From JBGPBY01 sp041481485 (lineage in GTDB: Bacteria > Acidobacteriota > Terriglobia > 20CM-2-55-15), in assembly GCA_041481485.1 (NCBI GenBank), contig JBGPBY010000008.1, positions 1-34,145 on the forward strand: a DNA stretch of 34,145 nucleotides. Reading direction: 5' to 3'. Each line of letters opens with the position of its first letter. Position 1 is the stretch's first letter. Of the stretch, positions 1 to 7,664 are shown piece after piece. The position numbers and the translations under genes are program-made. The notes under the pieces are model-generated. The model ran no database searches. It saw nothing but the letters and a program-made list of their open reading frames with translations, and was not told where the DNA came from.

Positions 1-453
1 GAGGAAAACGAAAATCCAAAATCGGTCGAACTGTTTTTCACTCAGATCAAAGCCGCGGAGCAGACTGCAGAGCTCGCCGCCATGAAGGCGTCCACCCTTC
101 GGCGGAAGCTGGCCTCTGATGAAAGACGCCTCCTCGAATTGCTCCAACAGGAAAATGAACGGCTGTTCTCAGAGCAATTCGAGTATGTACGCCAGGAAGT
201 GGAGGCGGTGAACGCGGAGATTGCCAATGCTTTCGACAGAGCCCGGCGACTCACGCCGCACGTCCAGCGGGCAGCAGAGTTGGCCTATCCCAGCAGGGAA
301 TTCAGTCCGCAATTCGCCGTTTGGGATGGCAACCTGGATTACTGGAGACGGGAGTTGACCTCATTCCAGGCACATCCGGCATTGACGCTAAAGCCAAATG
401 CCATTCGATTTGAAATCCGCAAAATGCAACGGGAAGGAGATGTAGGGAAATGA
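1..453 (+). CDS. Hypothetical coiled-coil protein, 5' end outside the window
   Basis: The frame is open from the first base with no stop, so the true start lies upstream; the first in-window ATG is at 82. The visible 150 residues are rich in Glu, Arg, Leu and Gln (for example RRLLELLQQENERLF) and look helical, probably coiled-coil, up to about residue 90. A region with aromatic residues (VWDGNLDYWRREL) and a basic tail follow. There is no signal peptide or membrane segment in the visible part. The stop overlaps the next start as ATGA at 450-453, which indicates translational coupling. I do not recognise the family. The position in a run of small genes upstream of a tape-measure gene suggests a phage or mobile-element protein, but that is inference from context only. 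Confidence 0.6.
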   Translation, partial: EENENPKSVELFFTQIKAAEQTAELAAMKASTLRRKLASDERRLLELLQQENERLFSEQFEYVRQEVEAVNAEIANAFDRARRLTPHVQRAAELAYPSREFSPQFAVWDGNLDYWRRELTSFQAHPALTLKPNAIRFEIRKMQREGDVGK

Positions 454-728
454 TCAAAAGCTGGTTTGTTTGTCCGCCCGATCAAGAATCGGAACTCGCG
501 GTGTTTGACCTGGAAAAGAATTTCGAAGACCGCGTTGAGGCAATCCGCAAAGCGGGAATGATCCAGGAACAGGACAGGATCCTGCAGTCCATCCAATTCG
601 ACCTCAGCAAGTGCGCAGCAATCCCGGAGAACCGCAGGATCTTTCTGGCGAAGTGGATCGACCGGATTCGGTTGGGCGCCTATAGCGCAGTCGGAATCAA
701 CGTCAACGCTCAAAACTTTTTCGGATAG
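450..728 (+). CDS. Hypothetical small protein
   Basis: A 92-residue protein whose ATG overlaps the preceding stop by 4 nt, so it is probably translated by coupling. It starts MIKSWFVCPPD, is acidic and charged in the middle (FDLEKNFEDRVEAIRKAG) and ends with a hydrophobic-aromatic tail (AVGINVNAQNFFG). It has no signal peptide, membrane helix or recognisable motif. It is short and plausible because of the coupling and the good downstream spacing to the next gene, which begins 16 nt after its stop with its own ribosome-binding site. Function unknown; probably part of the same phage-like transcription unit. Confidence 0.55.
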   Translation: MIKSWFVCPPDQESELAVFDLEKNFEDRVEAIRKAGMIQEQDRILQSIQFDLSKCAAIPENRRIFLAKWIDRIRLGAYSAVGINVNAQNFFG

Positions 729-744
729 GAAGGGAGAAATTTCA

Positions 745-1131
745 ATGAAGCAAATAACTTTAAATTCACTGACCGGTGACAGCCGGCCGTCACGCCCGCT
801 CACCGCTAACAACCTCACAGGCAGCGTTATTTTGAGGATCGACGCAGCGCAGGTCGATCACCGTAACGGCAGTAAGGCCGCCGCGAAGCTGGATCTTTAC
901 TTTGCTGGGCGTGGCTTGCTGCCGTCTGCAATCCCCGTCGACGCGAGCGACGTCGCTGCTGGCGTTTCCGCTCACTATGAAGCCAACAAAGAACGGCAGG
1001 ACGAAATCATGAACGATTCGAACCTGTCCCGGGAAGACCGCAGCGCGATGCTCACTTACCTTGGCGACCTCAACCACAAGCTCAAGAACGCGCTGCTCGG
1101 CCGCGGTGAACTTCCAGTTGTTCAAAACTGA
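745..1131 (+). CDS. Hypothetical protein
   Basis: A 128-residue protein. The start at 745 is supported by a purine-rich ribosome-binding region (AGGAAGGGAGA, 728-738). The N-terminal half is polar and beta-rich in appearance (GSVILRIDAAQVDHRNGSK). The C-terminal half is helical and charged (HYEANKERQDEIMNDSNL, then LTYLGDLNHKLKNALLGRG). No signal peptide or membrane segment. I recognise no domain. It sits in a same-strand series of compact genes with short gaps (16 nt before, 15 nt after), so co-transcription is likely. It could be a minor phage structural or accessory protein, but nothing in the sequence proves that. Confidence 0.55.
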   Translation: MKQITLNSLTGDSRPSRPLTANNLTGSVILRIDAAQVDHRNGSKAAAKLDLYFAGRGLLPSAIPVDASDVAAGVSAHYEANKERQDEIMNDSNLSREDRSAMLTYLGDLNHKLKNALLGRGELPVVQN

Positions 1132-1146
1132 GAAAGGAGCAAACAA

Positions 1147-1359
1147 ATGGCACGACACTACATCAAAGATCTGGCAGTCGGTTCGACCGTGACGTTATAC
1201 AAAGACAAAAACGGTAAGTTCAGCATGACTCCACCGGCGCAAGGGGAGTACACACAGATTGGCCTGGGTGTTCACAGGGATGAGCACAATTGCGGATACA
1301 TCGAGCCGTCGATCAGTGATGCGCAGATTGAAGAAGCCTGCGCGAGCATTTTGGCCTGA
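1147..1359 (+). CDS. Hypothetical small protein, possibly beta-barrel fold
   Basis: A 70-residue protein with a good ribosome-binding site (AAGGAG about 8 nt before the ATG). The N-terminus HYIKDLAVGSTVTLYKDKNG resembles the opening strands of OB-fold-type domains, but this is a weak visual similarity and not an identification. The end (SISDAQIEEACASIL) looks like a helix. It closes the first run of small genes; about 150 nt without a supported gene follow, containing a duplicated GC-rich element. Function unknown. Confidence 0.55.
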   Translation: MARHYIKDLAVGSTVTLYKDKNGKFSMTPPAQGEYTQIGLGVHRDEHNCGYIEPSISDAQIEEACASILA

Positions 1360-1366
1360 ACAGTTT

Positions 1367-1475
1367 CCGGTTGGCGCGCTGTTCGTCATTTCCAGCGGCG
1401 CCGTAAAAGCCATTCCAGGGCTGTCCGGATTTCTCAACTCTCCGGTTGGCGCCGATATTCGCCCGGCGCCGTAAA
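1367..1475. repeat. Two-copy GC-rich composite repeat
   Basis: The string CCGGTTGGCGC occurs at 1367-1377 and again at 1442-1452. Each copy is followed by CGGCGCCGTAAA (1396-1407 and 1464-1475). The two units therefore share both ends but differ in the distance between them (18 versus 11 nt). Each contains GGCGC...GCGCC that could form a small hairpin. The repeat fills the non-coding stretch between two small genes and might be a binding site or a duplicated fragment. Function unknown. Confidence 0.45.
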
Positions 1476-1511
1476 GGTGAACAGCCTTCCGGAGTCCTTT
1501 TTACTGGCCGA

Positions 1512-1721
1512 ATGCTCATCGGCGTAGATAGTTCTGGCATGGAAAAGCGTGAAGATTCGCATGTAAGCGATCGCCGGATTCGTGAGTTCGCTGCGGGCAA
1601 AATCCCCGATGAAGCCGAGAAGGTCCATATCTTCGATTGCCTGGAATGTCTCCGGAAGTACACCGTAGAATTGCAAAAGGCAATTACGAAGCACCAGGCC
1701 AAGACTGCCGGGCATCACTAG
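1512..1721 (+). CDS. Small protein with HxxxCxxC zinc-finger motif (anti-sigma-like)
   Basis: A 69-residue protein starting MLIGVDSSG; a second ATG at 1539 would give 60 residues beginning MEKREDSHV. Neither start has a clear ribosome-binding site. The segment HVSDRRIREFAAGKI is followed by VHIFDCLECLRKY, which contains H-x3-C-x2-C, the zinc-binding signature of ZAS/zf-HC2 anti-sigma domains. In those proteins a helix like IREFAAGKIPDEA commonly precedes the motif. There is no membrane helix and no ECF sigma factor beside it, so it is a free-standing zinc-finger domain whose partner is not visible. The tail is basic and His-rich. Moderate confidence that the gene is real. Confidence 0.45.
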   Translation: MLIGVDSSGMEKREDSHVSDRRIREFAAGKIPDEAEKVHIFDCLECLRKYTVELQKAITKHQAKTAGHH

Positions 1722-1955
1722 TCGGCGCGCGTAAGAAACATTCTTCAAAAGAAAGAATTTTCATTTCCTTTGCAATCCTGCCTTCCGTGGTCATAGACTC
1801 TCCCCGTTAACGAAGCGAAGCCGCCCGGAGCAATGAACTCCGAACGGCTTCTAACCACAACAACCTGTAGAAGAGGTCGTCATGGCTTTCGGAAGTTTAC
1901 ACATCCTTCGCCGAATCCGCACACGCCCTTTTCTCCATTCACGGAGAAATTTAAA

Positions 1956-2309
1956 ATGTCAGCAAAACTCAAAGTAGTCACACGGTCGACTGCGGCCGAA
2001 GATCACGAAATTGCTCTGAAGATTTCCCATCTTCCCAAACGCTATCAAGACCTTCTCATGGAGCTTCGAGACAAACTGGACGCGGCCGGCGACTGGACCA
2101 GAACAAACAGCATGCCGTTTACTTATATTTCCCGCGGCGAACTGGACATATTGGAATCCTGCACGTTTGCAATGGATGACTTGAAAGGGTGGTGTACGCA
2201 GGACAGCGGCCCGGGAGGCACTGCCGGACTGGTCTTCCTGTCACTGCTCGGCATCTACGAGAAACTAACGAAGCGGATCAATGATTCGGTGAAAGGTGGT
2301 GCCCAGTGA
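1956..2309 (+). CDS. Hypothetical protein, first of a coupled small-gene chain
   Basis: A 117-residue protein. I chose the ATG at 1956 because GGAG lies at 1943-1946. The frame extends upstream to 1833, but that part is low-complexity (LLTTTT, PNPHTPFSPF) and looks untranslated. The protein is mixed helical (ISHLPKRYQDLLMELRDKL) with a Gly-rich turn (CTQDSGPGGTAG) and a hydrophobic helix (LVFLSLLGIYEKL). It ends GGAQ. The GG codons carry a ribosome-binding sequence for the next gene and the stop overlaps the next start as GTGA (2306-2309). It is the first of six genes coupled this way up to 3465. Family not recognised. Confidence 0.6.
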   Translation: MSAKLKVVTRSTAAEDHEIALKISHLPKRYQDLLMELRDKLDAAGDWTRTNSMPFTYISRGELDILESCTFAMDDLKGWCTQDSGPGGTAGLVFLSLLGIYEKLTKRINDSVKGGAQ

Positions 2310-2572
2310 AGAGCAAGAAGAACGCCGTAACTGTTCCCGCAGAGTCGGCCGAGCCACGGGCAGTAGTGGGCGATCTGTTGTCAGGCGACGCTCGATCTGT
2401 CCCCGTATCGGAGTTGGCTTCCGAAATCGCGGATTATCTGGAAGCACTCGCTTCGTTTGAGGGCTCCCTACTGCGAGTCCTTATCAGGCCAGCCGCCGAA
2501 AAGACGCGAGCCTTATCTTGGGCGCTCCGGGATGCCGCGAAGAAAGAAGCCGCGGAAGGCGGTGCCCAGTGA
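2306..2572 (+). CDS. Hypothetical protein in coupled chain
   Basis: An 88-residue protein starting at GTG (2306), overlapping the previous stop in a GTGA junction. It has a basic start (MKSKKN), a polar linker, then an amphipathic helical region (SELASEIADYLEALASFEGS) and a basic helical end (KTRALSWALRDAAKKEAAEGG). It also ends GGAQ, and the DNA around this stop (GGYGGTGCCCAGTGAA) is almost the same as at the previous junction, which suggests the genes share a duplicated or selected coupling signal. No known domain, membrane helix or signal peptide. Function unknown. Confidence 0.55.
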   Translation: MKSKKNAVTVPAESAEPRAVVGDLLSGDARSVPVSELASEIADYLEALASFEGSLLRVLIRPAAEKTRALSWALRDAAKKEAAEGGAQ

Positions 2573-2775
2573 AAAAGAAAACGCGCTTGGATATTCACGA
2601 TCGCACCATTGACACCCTTTGCTACGTCGAGGCGATAAACGATCTCTGTGTCGGTAACGTCCTGGACGCCGAGCACATCGCCGAGCTCTTCAAGCCAGTC
2701 CATGACGTCCTCAAGGATATTGCGATTGCGATGGATGAGGACCGGAAAGCCGAAGAAAAAGGAGGTGCGGAATGA
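2569..2775 (+). CDS. Hypothetical small protein in coupled chain
   Basis: A 68-residue acidic protein. The frame is open further upstream, but the GTG at 2569 is the likely start because it overlaps the preceding stop as GTGA, with the SD-like GGCGGTG just before it. It starts MKKKTRLDIHDRTIDTLCYV and is mostly helical (HIAELFKPVHDVLKDIAIAM) with an acidic end (DEDRKAEEKGGAE). The final GGA codons again place GGAGGTG directly before the next start (ATGA, 2772-2775). No recognisable domain. Confidence 0.5.
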   Translation: MKKKTRLDIHDRTIDTLCYVEAINDLCVGNVLDAEHIAELFKPVHDVLKDIAIAMDEDRKAEEKGGAE

Positions 2776-2966
2776 GAACTCCCCTTCGAGAAATAAGCGT
2801 AGAGCCAAGAAGCCACGAAGAACACAGAGCAGTCGGGAGGCTACTCAGAGTTCTGAGGGTGATTTCTCCGAAAGAGAAAGCGGCGGTTCTGACCACTCTG
2901 AAGTCATGGGAAGGCATGTTTACACACAGAGAGAATTCGCGAGCCCGGAAAGCGGGCGCCAAATGA
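2772..2966 (+). CDS. Hypothetical basic small protein in coupled chain
   Basis: A 64-residue, strongly basic protein (HRAVGRLLRVLRVISPKEKA, ENSRARKAGAK) whose ATG overlaps the upstream stop by 4 nt, preceded by GGAGGTG. The Arg/Lys content suggests nucleic-acid or phospholipid contact, but there is no motif to decide. The stop overlaps the next ATG at 2963-2966. A second frame is open through the same DNA (from 2648), but its only well-placed start is the one used by the following gene. Confidence 0.45.
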   Translation: MRTPLREISVEPRSHEEHRAVGRLLRVLRVISPKEKAAVLTTLKSWEGMFTHRENSRARKAGAK

Positions 2967-3253
2967 GCATCATCCTATTCCCGGGATCCGAACCGAAGCA
3001 ATCCCCAATGGAGTCGGCAATCGAACCATTGGTGGAGTTTTGTATCGAACAGTGTCGAGAGATGAATACCGAACAGATGCAACAGGTCTTCAGTCTTTGG
3101 AGTCGAGGACTCCCCGTCATTGAACGGCGACTGGCAACACTGTTCAACATCAAATACAGCCCAAACCGCGAGATTGCCCATAAGGCAGTGGTCGCTTTTC
3201 ACAAGAGGCGAAAGCAGGTCAGGCAGCCGCGCATTCCCGGAGGTGCCGCATGA
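2963..3253 (+). CDS. Hypothetical helical protein in coupled chain
   Basis: A 96-residue protein. I start it at the ATG at 2963 within an ATGA junction, although its frame is open from 2648. It begins with a short hydrophobic stretch (MSIILFPGS), continues with helical segments (VEFCIEQCREMNTEQMQQVF, WSRGLPVIERRLATLF) and ends basic (FHKRRKQVRQPRIPGGAA). The final GGA codons form GGAGGTG before the next ATG. No known domain. The immediate downstream partner is a DNA-binding HTH protein. Confidence 0.5.
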   Translation: MSIILFPGSEPKQSPMESAIEPLVEFCIEQCREMNTEQMQQVFSLWSRGLPVIERRLATLFNIKYSPNREIAHKAVVAFHKRRKQVRQPRIPGGAA

Positions 3254-3465
3254 CCATCGCGGATGTTGCCAAGCTCGAACACGTGGCCGAGTCTACCGTT
3301 TGGCTCTGGATCGACCCGGGCAAACTCGAAGCCAAAAGAACGCTGATCGGCCGGAACGGCCGGTACCATCAGGTCAGAATCAGCCGGGAAGATTACGACT
3401 GGTTTGTGTCTCAGTGGAAGCCAATCGCGTTAACAAGGAAACAAAACACGGCTGCGCGAGTGTAG
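3250..3465 (+). CDS. Excisionase/MerR-like HTH DNA-binding protein
   Basis: A 71-residue protein beginning MTIADVAKLEHVAESTVWLW, a winged helix-turn-helix opening of the excisionase/HTH_17 type: helix, turn, recognition helix (ESTVWLWIDPGKL). A basic wing strand (RNGRYHQVRISREDYDWFV) follows that ends at the usual position of such domains near residue 55. In this family the protein binds operator or attachment-site DNA, as phage excisionases or small MerR-type regulators do. It is last in the six-gene chain and couples to its neighbour by ATGA (3250-3253) preceded by GGAGGTG. There is no integrase next to it in the window, so whether it is an excisionase or a regulator cannot be decided. Confidence 0.65.
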   Translation: MTIADVAKLEHVAESTVWLWIDPGKLEAKRTLIGRNGRYHQVRISREDYDWFVSQWKPIALTRKQNTAARV

Positions 3466-3477
3466 GCGCGGTCTATG

Positions 3478-3501
3478 ACCCGGCGTCGAAGGGCGCCGGG
3501 T
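3478..3501. other. GC-rich hairpin after the small-gene chain
   Basis: An 8-bp perfect stem (ACCCGGCG / CGCCGGGT) with an 8-nt loop lies 13 nt after the HTH gene. There is no T-run on either side, so it is not a canonical intrinsic terminator. It may protect the 3' end of the upstream message or slow transcription. Confidence 0.4.
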
Positions 3502-3564
3502 ACCCCTCACCCTCACCTACCGATCGAATCGTTCCTATAAGTCAACCTCGCAAGAAAACATTCA

Positions 3565-3573
3565 TGTTATAGT
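3565..3573 (+). promoter_or_regulatory. Extended -10 promoter for the tape-measure gene
   Basis: TGTTATAGT gives a TGn extended -10 with a TATAGT hexamer (5 of 6 to consensus). No good -35 is visible 17 nt upstream, as is tolerated by extended -10 promoters. The predicted start of transcription near 3580 leaves a leader of about 75 nt before the tape-measure start codon. It is the only clear promoter in the 190-bp gap. Confidence 0.4.
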
Positions 3574-3655
3574 GACCGCGTTCAACTAAAGAAGCCCACA
3601 CCCCCGCTGAGTTCCACGCTGCTCTTCCATTTGATTTTTCCGGAGAGGAGCAGCC

Positions 3656-6600
3656 ATGCCGGTCATTGAATACAACGTAAAATTTCTCGAAGAAGGCGTC
3701 ATCAGCGGCTTCGAAAAAATTCAGAAGACCATCGAAGGGACTGCTGAATCCGCAGATCACCTAAGCGAAAAATCAGCCGAGGCCGGAGGGAAGGTTAAGA
3801 CAAACTGGACCGAAATCGGCGTCGTCATCGGGGCTGCCGGAGTTGCCATCGCCACCGCGGGCATTGCCATTGAAGCCACGCTGTTTGAAATGGCCGAAAA
3901 GACGGCGCACCTTGGCACGCAAATGGATCTGCTCTCGCAACGGACCGGACTCTCCACCGAGGCCCTTGGTGGTCTGGGTTACGCCGCACAGACGCAGGGC
4001 GTGTCGATCGATAATGTGACGACCGGATTGCGATTGCTCGCCTCCCACATGGAGGATGCACAGACCAAAGGCGGCGCCGCGGCAGACACATTCGGCAAAT
4101 TGGGTGTGACCTTCAGCGATATGGGCGGGCAGCTGCGCCCCACGAACGAGGTTTTGTTCGACGTTGCGGACCGCTTCTTACACATGGCCAATGGTGCGGA
4201 AAAATCCGCCCTGGCCGTCGAGTTGTTCGGACGTGGCGGACTGGCCATGATTCCCATCCTTAATCAGGGCCGGGATGCGTTGGAGCAACAGGCCGCGGAA
4301 GCCGAACGGCTCGGCATTGTATTCAGCGAAGAGGCGGCCAAGCGCTCTCATGAGTTCGAAGATGCCATTCTCCGGCTGCATCTCAGCCTCGACGGACTCA
4401 CCTATGCGATCGGACAGCAGGCGTACCCCATCCTCCAGCAATGGGCGGGGAAGATCACCGACATCATTGTCGACACCAAAGACTGGATCAACCAGAATCC
4501 GCACCTGGCCAGTACTCTTCTGGAAACCGCAACGGTACTGATTGGCAGTGGCGGACTGCTTGTCGGTCTCGGAAGTGTGATCGCCTTGCTGCCGAAAGCC
4601 ATCGAATATCTCGGCGCCTTCGGAACGGTGGCTGCCGAAGGTACTGGTTTTCTGGGAAGTCTCGGTGAAGGCGTTGCGATAGTTACGAGTCTGTTCGATG
4701 GGGTCGCGGAAGCTGCAGCAATCGCCGCGGCTGCCCTTGGTGCGCTCTACATCGGAAAACTGATTTCCGACTGGACCGGATTTTCTGCTGTTATCCGTGA
4801 TTTGATTGATGCATGGAAGGAATATGCCGGCGCCGTCGTCACGGCCGGAGAAGATCTGGCACATATCGCCTGGCAGGAAATTCGAGACGGGGCCATTGGC
4901 GTGCGGGACGCCATCGTTAGCCTGACGCATTCTTTTTCCGATCTTACGGGAATCGACATGAACACGCTCAAGGCGGATGGCGAAATCATCCTCACCTATC
5001 TGGAGAAACCATTCACCGACGCCACGACCGTCGTGAAGGCCCTGACGGGGGCCATCAAACAATATACCGATCAGGGGCCGCCACCGTCGCTGATGCCGAA
5101 TGTGCCGGACCCGAAGATTCTCCAGGATATTGCCAATCAGATGAAAGCCGCTGCAGACGCAGCCAGGCTGCTCTCGGAAGAACAAAAGAAATTGATGGAT
5201 AGCTTCAATGCATCCCTGAAGCCCGCTGACGATCTCAATAAGACACTCGATCAGCTGCACGCTCTCGGTGTATCGAACGCGGAAATTCTAGACGTTTACG
5301 GGCAGCAGATCATCAAGGCCAGCAATCAGCAGCTCGAGTTCGGGATTCCTCTCAAAGGCACAACCGCCGCGCTCTACGACCAGGCATCCGCGCTCATTGG
5401 AGCGCAGAAGGCATACGACGATTTCAACGGCTCCATCGCCGCGCTGGAAAAATCCATGTATTCCGCCGCCGGTCAGATGCCCGTTCTTGAAACGGAGATG
5501 CGGCGCATGATCGCCACGGGGAGCGACTCGACCACGGTGCTCAAATATCTCGGCGATGGATTGGAAAAAGCGGCCCAGCAATACACCGATCTCGGTCTCC
5601 CCATTCCGGACGACGTTCAGAAGATTTTAGCCTTGAAGCACTCCATGGAGGAAATGGCCGCGGCAACGAAAATCGCAGGAGACGCTCTTAAAGTCGTCGG
5701 CGACTGGAGGCCGCCGCAGATCGTTTTACCCATCATTGCCCCGCCAGAAGTGACCGCGCCGCTGGAGATTTACAACGCCACCGCACTAAAATCCGTTCAG
5801 GCCATGGAAGCCATGCAGAACCGGGCAAGCATGCTCGGTCCCGCATTCAATCAACTACGCGATCAGGGCTACACGAACGCACAGGCACAGGCGATGCTCG
5901 CTCAGGAACTGGACTGGGCCGCTAAGGCCGCAAGGGATCTGGGAATCCAGTTGGATCCGGCAACCATGGCGCTGATCCGGCAACGGGAAGCCACCGCCGC
6001 GGCGGCGGCAGAAGCGAAGCATTGGTCCGACGTATGGGCCAATAACTTTGCATCGGTCACAAGCGGATTCACTGACGCACTTAGTCAGGTCATCTTTCAC
6101 GGAAAGTCTTTCGGTAGCGCATTCGCGGATCTCGGCAAGAGTCTCGCCGAAAGCTTCTTTAAAAGCTTCACCAGCGAATTGCTGAGTCCAGTAACCAGCG
6201 CGATGGCAGAGCTTGGCCGCTCGGCCGCACAGGCGCTTTCTGGCGTGCTGACGGGCAGCAGCGGCGCCGGAGGCGGTTCGTCGGGCGGTGGCGGTCTGCT
6301 CGGCTCGATTATCGGCGCGCTTCCGGGGATTGGTGGAGGAGGCGGCGCGACTCCAGCGGGATTAGCGTATTCGGGATTCAGCGAGGCAGGAAGCGCCGGG
6401 CTGTCTCCGAGTCAGATTGTGGGGGCTGGCGGAAGCGCGGCGGGAGGAGCGGCTGGGGCCGCGAGTTTCGGATCGACGCTCGCGGCAGGGGCTGCCAGTG
6501 CTGGTATCGGAATCGCGGCCAGCTACGGACTTCAAATCGCAATGGACTGGTACAAGAATCTCCCGCACTTCAAGCAGAACGAACTCGTTCACAACATCCA

Positions 6601-7183
6601 GACACCGTTTGATCAGAGCTTTTCGAACATTATCGGAGCCGTGACCGATGGACTGAATAACGGAACGCTGACGGTCAGCGATGCCCAGCTGGCGGACGAT
6701 CATATGTACACGATGTGGGCGGCGACCAGCGCGGCGGTCAACAATTGGGCGGCCGGCGATTCGAACAAGACAAAGGCCCTGACTGGATTTCACGCGACCG
6801 AAGACAATTTCGTGCGTGGCTGGCTGGATTGGATTGATTCGATCGCGATTGGGCTCGGCGGGCATAAGGGCAGCATCTATTCGTTTGATGTGGGAACGCC
6901 ATTCGTCGACCGCGATCAGCTCGCATACATCCACCGCGGCGAGATGATTACTCCGGCTGCGAACAATCCATACAATCCGGCGAACCAGGGCCGGGGAAGT
7001 GGCGGCAGCGGCGCCGGAAACGTCACGCTTCAGTTCGGCGACATCAACGTCAGCGGGGGCCAGAACGATGATCCGGAATCCTACGCGGAAAAGATCGTCG
7101 ATCGAATCATGCAAATGGCCCGATACAACCAGAGAGGATTTGGCGATTTCCTGCGTCAGCAGGGCGCACGGGCGAGGGTCTGA
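3656..7183 (+). CDS. Phage tail tape-measure protein
   Basis: A 1175-residue protein with a good ribosome-binding site (GGAGAGGAG before the ATG at 3656). Tape-measure proteins set tail length in siphoviruses and myoviruses and line the tail tube for DNA passage. Support: a long, Ala/Gly-rich, mainly helical protein with hydrophobic segments near residues 53-76 and 285-310; the family-typical block AALAVELFGR-like (SALAVELFGRGGLAMIPIL) about residue 185; a Gly-rich stretch near residues 860-900; and a C-terminal GTPFVDRDQLAYIHRGEMI segment whose HRGE (near residue 1093) is typical of these proteins. The neighbours are not tail genes: small unknowns upstream, and a 102-residue unknown then a zinc-ribbon protein downstream. 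The gene is intact, with no frameshift seen. Long antisense frames inside it are shadows. Confidence 0.88.
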   Translation: MPVIEYNVKFLEEGVISGFEKIQKTIEGTAESADHLSEKSAEAGGKVKTNWTEIGVVIGAAGVAIATAGIAIEATLFEMAEKTAHLGTQMDLLSQRTGLSTEALGGLGYAAQTQGVSIDNVTTGLRLLASHMEDAQTKGGAAADTFGKLGVTFSDMGGQLRPTNEVLFDVADRFLHMANGAEKSALAVELFGRGGLAMIPILNQGRDALEQQAAEAERLGIVFSEEAAKRSHEFEDAILRLHLSLDGLTYAIGQQAYPILQQWAGKITDIIVDTKDWINQNPHLASTLLETATVLIGSGGLLVGLGSVIALLPKAIEYLGAFGTVAAEGTGFLGSLGEGVAIVTSLFDGVAEAAAIAAAALGALYIGKLISDWTGFSAVIRDLIDAWKEYAGAVVTAGEDLAHIAWQEIRDGAIGVRDAIVSLTHSFSDLTGIDMNTLKADGEIILTYLEKPFTDATTVVKALTGAIKQYTDQGPPPSLMPNVPDPKILQDIANQMKAAADAARLLSEEQKKLMDSFNASLKPADDLNKTLDQLHALGVSNAEILDVYGQQIIKASNQQLEFGIPLKGTTAALYDQASALIGAQKAYDDFNGSIAALEKSMYSAAGQMPVLETEMRRMIATGSDSTTVLKYLGDGLEKAAQQYTDLGLPIPDDVQKILALKHSMEEMAAATKIAGDALKVVGDWRPPQIVLPIIAPPEVTAPLEIYNATALKSVQAMEAMQNRASMLGPAFNQLRDQGYTNAQAQAMLAQELDWAAKAARDLGIQLDPATMALIRQREATAAAAAEAKHWSDVWANNFASVTSGFTDALSQVIFHGKSFGSAFADLGKSLAESFFKSFTSELLSPVTSAMAELGRSAAQALSGVLTGSSGAGGGSSGGGGLLGSIIGALPGIGGGGGATPAGLAYSGFSEAGSAGLSPSQIVGAGGSAAGGAAGAASFGSTLAAGAASAGIGIAASYGLQIAMDWYKNLPHFKQNELVHNIQTPFDQSFSNIIGAVTDGLNNGTLTVSDAQLADDHMYTMWAATSAAVNNWAAGDSNKTKALTGFHATEDNFVRGWLDWIDSIAIGLGGHKGSIYSFDVGTPFVDRDQLAYIHRGEMITPAANNPYNPANQGRGSGGSGAGNVTLQFGDINVSGGQNDDPESYAEKIVDRIMQMARYNQRGFGDFLRQQGARARV

Positions 7184-7210
7184 AATACGCCGCACAATTG
7201 GAGGTTACAA

Positions 7211-7519
7211 ATGAGAACAGCAACTGAAGTCATGACCGCGTTCGAAGAGTTTGCAAAGGGTGCCACTACCGCGCAACTCCTGACATTCAAGGAGCCCAAC
7301 CTTTGGTCCTACATCAGGGCGTCGGATCCAAAGCGCCTGGTGATGCTGCGCACGCGATTACGTCAGGGCCGCCGGCCGCTCGTAATGATCAAGGAAACCG
7401 TTGACGGTGAGAATGTGCACAACGCAGTTGCCATCGTTGCCGGCTTTGAAAACGATCCGGCCGCGCTCCGGTTTTACGCGAATGTCCAGGAGCGTTACGG
7501 CCTGGAGCGGACGGCCTGA
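7211..7519 (+). CDS. Hypothetical protein following the tape-measure gene
   Basis: A 102-residue protein with a strong ribosome-binding site (GGAGG, 7 nt before the ATG), 27 nt after the tape-measure stop, so probably in the same operon. It is helical at the start (TATEVMTAFEEFAKGATTAQ), has a basic middle (LRTRLRQGRRPLVM) and a mixed end (VAIVAGFENDPAALRFYANV). No membrane segment or known motif. Its place directly after the tape measure is where distal tail proteins are usually encoded, but it is too short and unfamiliar to call one. Confidence 0.6.
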   Translation: MRTATEVMTAFEEFAKGATTAQLLTFKEPNLWSYIRASDPKRLVMLRTRLRQGRRPLVMIKETVDGENVHNAVAIVAGFENDPAALRFYANVQERYGLERTA

Positions 7520-7596
7520 GTCGATCTCCGGGCGGGTAGGTCTGCAGACTGAGCGCCGGCTTCATGACGGCAGCCGCCTTTCTTCACCTCTACGAA

Positions 7597-7614
7597 CCAC
7601 TGTAAGAACAGTGG
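7597..7614. other. Small hairpin in the 213-bp gap
   Basis: CCACTGT and ACAGTGG form a 7-bp perfect stem with a 4-nt loop, 78 nt after the preceding stop codon. It is followed by GAAAAC and no T-run, so a role as terminator is doubtful. Confidence 0.3.
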
Positions 7615-7664
7615 GAAAACACTGGCAGGTCCTGCATTATTGGCCGCGGCATTTCTTGAAATCA

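Noticed and set aside
1956..3253. Longer versions of small genes from open frames upstream (for example 1833 or 2648)
   Set aside because: The extra N-terminal parts are low complexity or overlap other genes. The ATGA/GTGA junctions with ribosome-binding sequences decide the shorter starts.
3478..3501. Calling the GC-rich hairpin after the HTH gene a terminator
   Set aside because: There is no T-run on either strand, so it was listed only as a hairpin.
4178..5260. A 360-residue open frame on the minus strand inside the tape-measure gene
   Set aside because: It is antisense to a complete tape-measure protein, with low-complexity and Arg-rich stretches and no start signal. The same holds for the 277-residue frame at 6362-7195.
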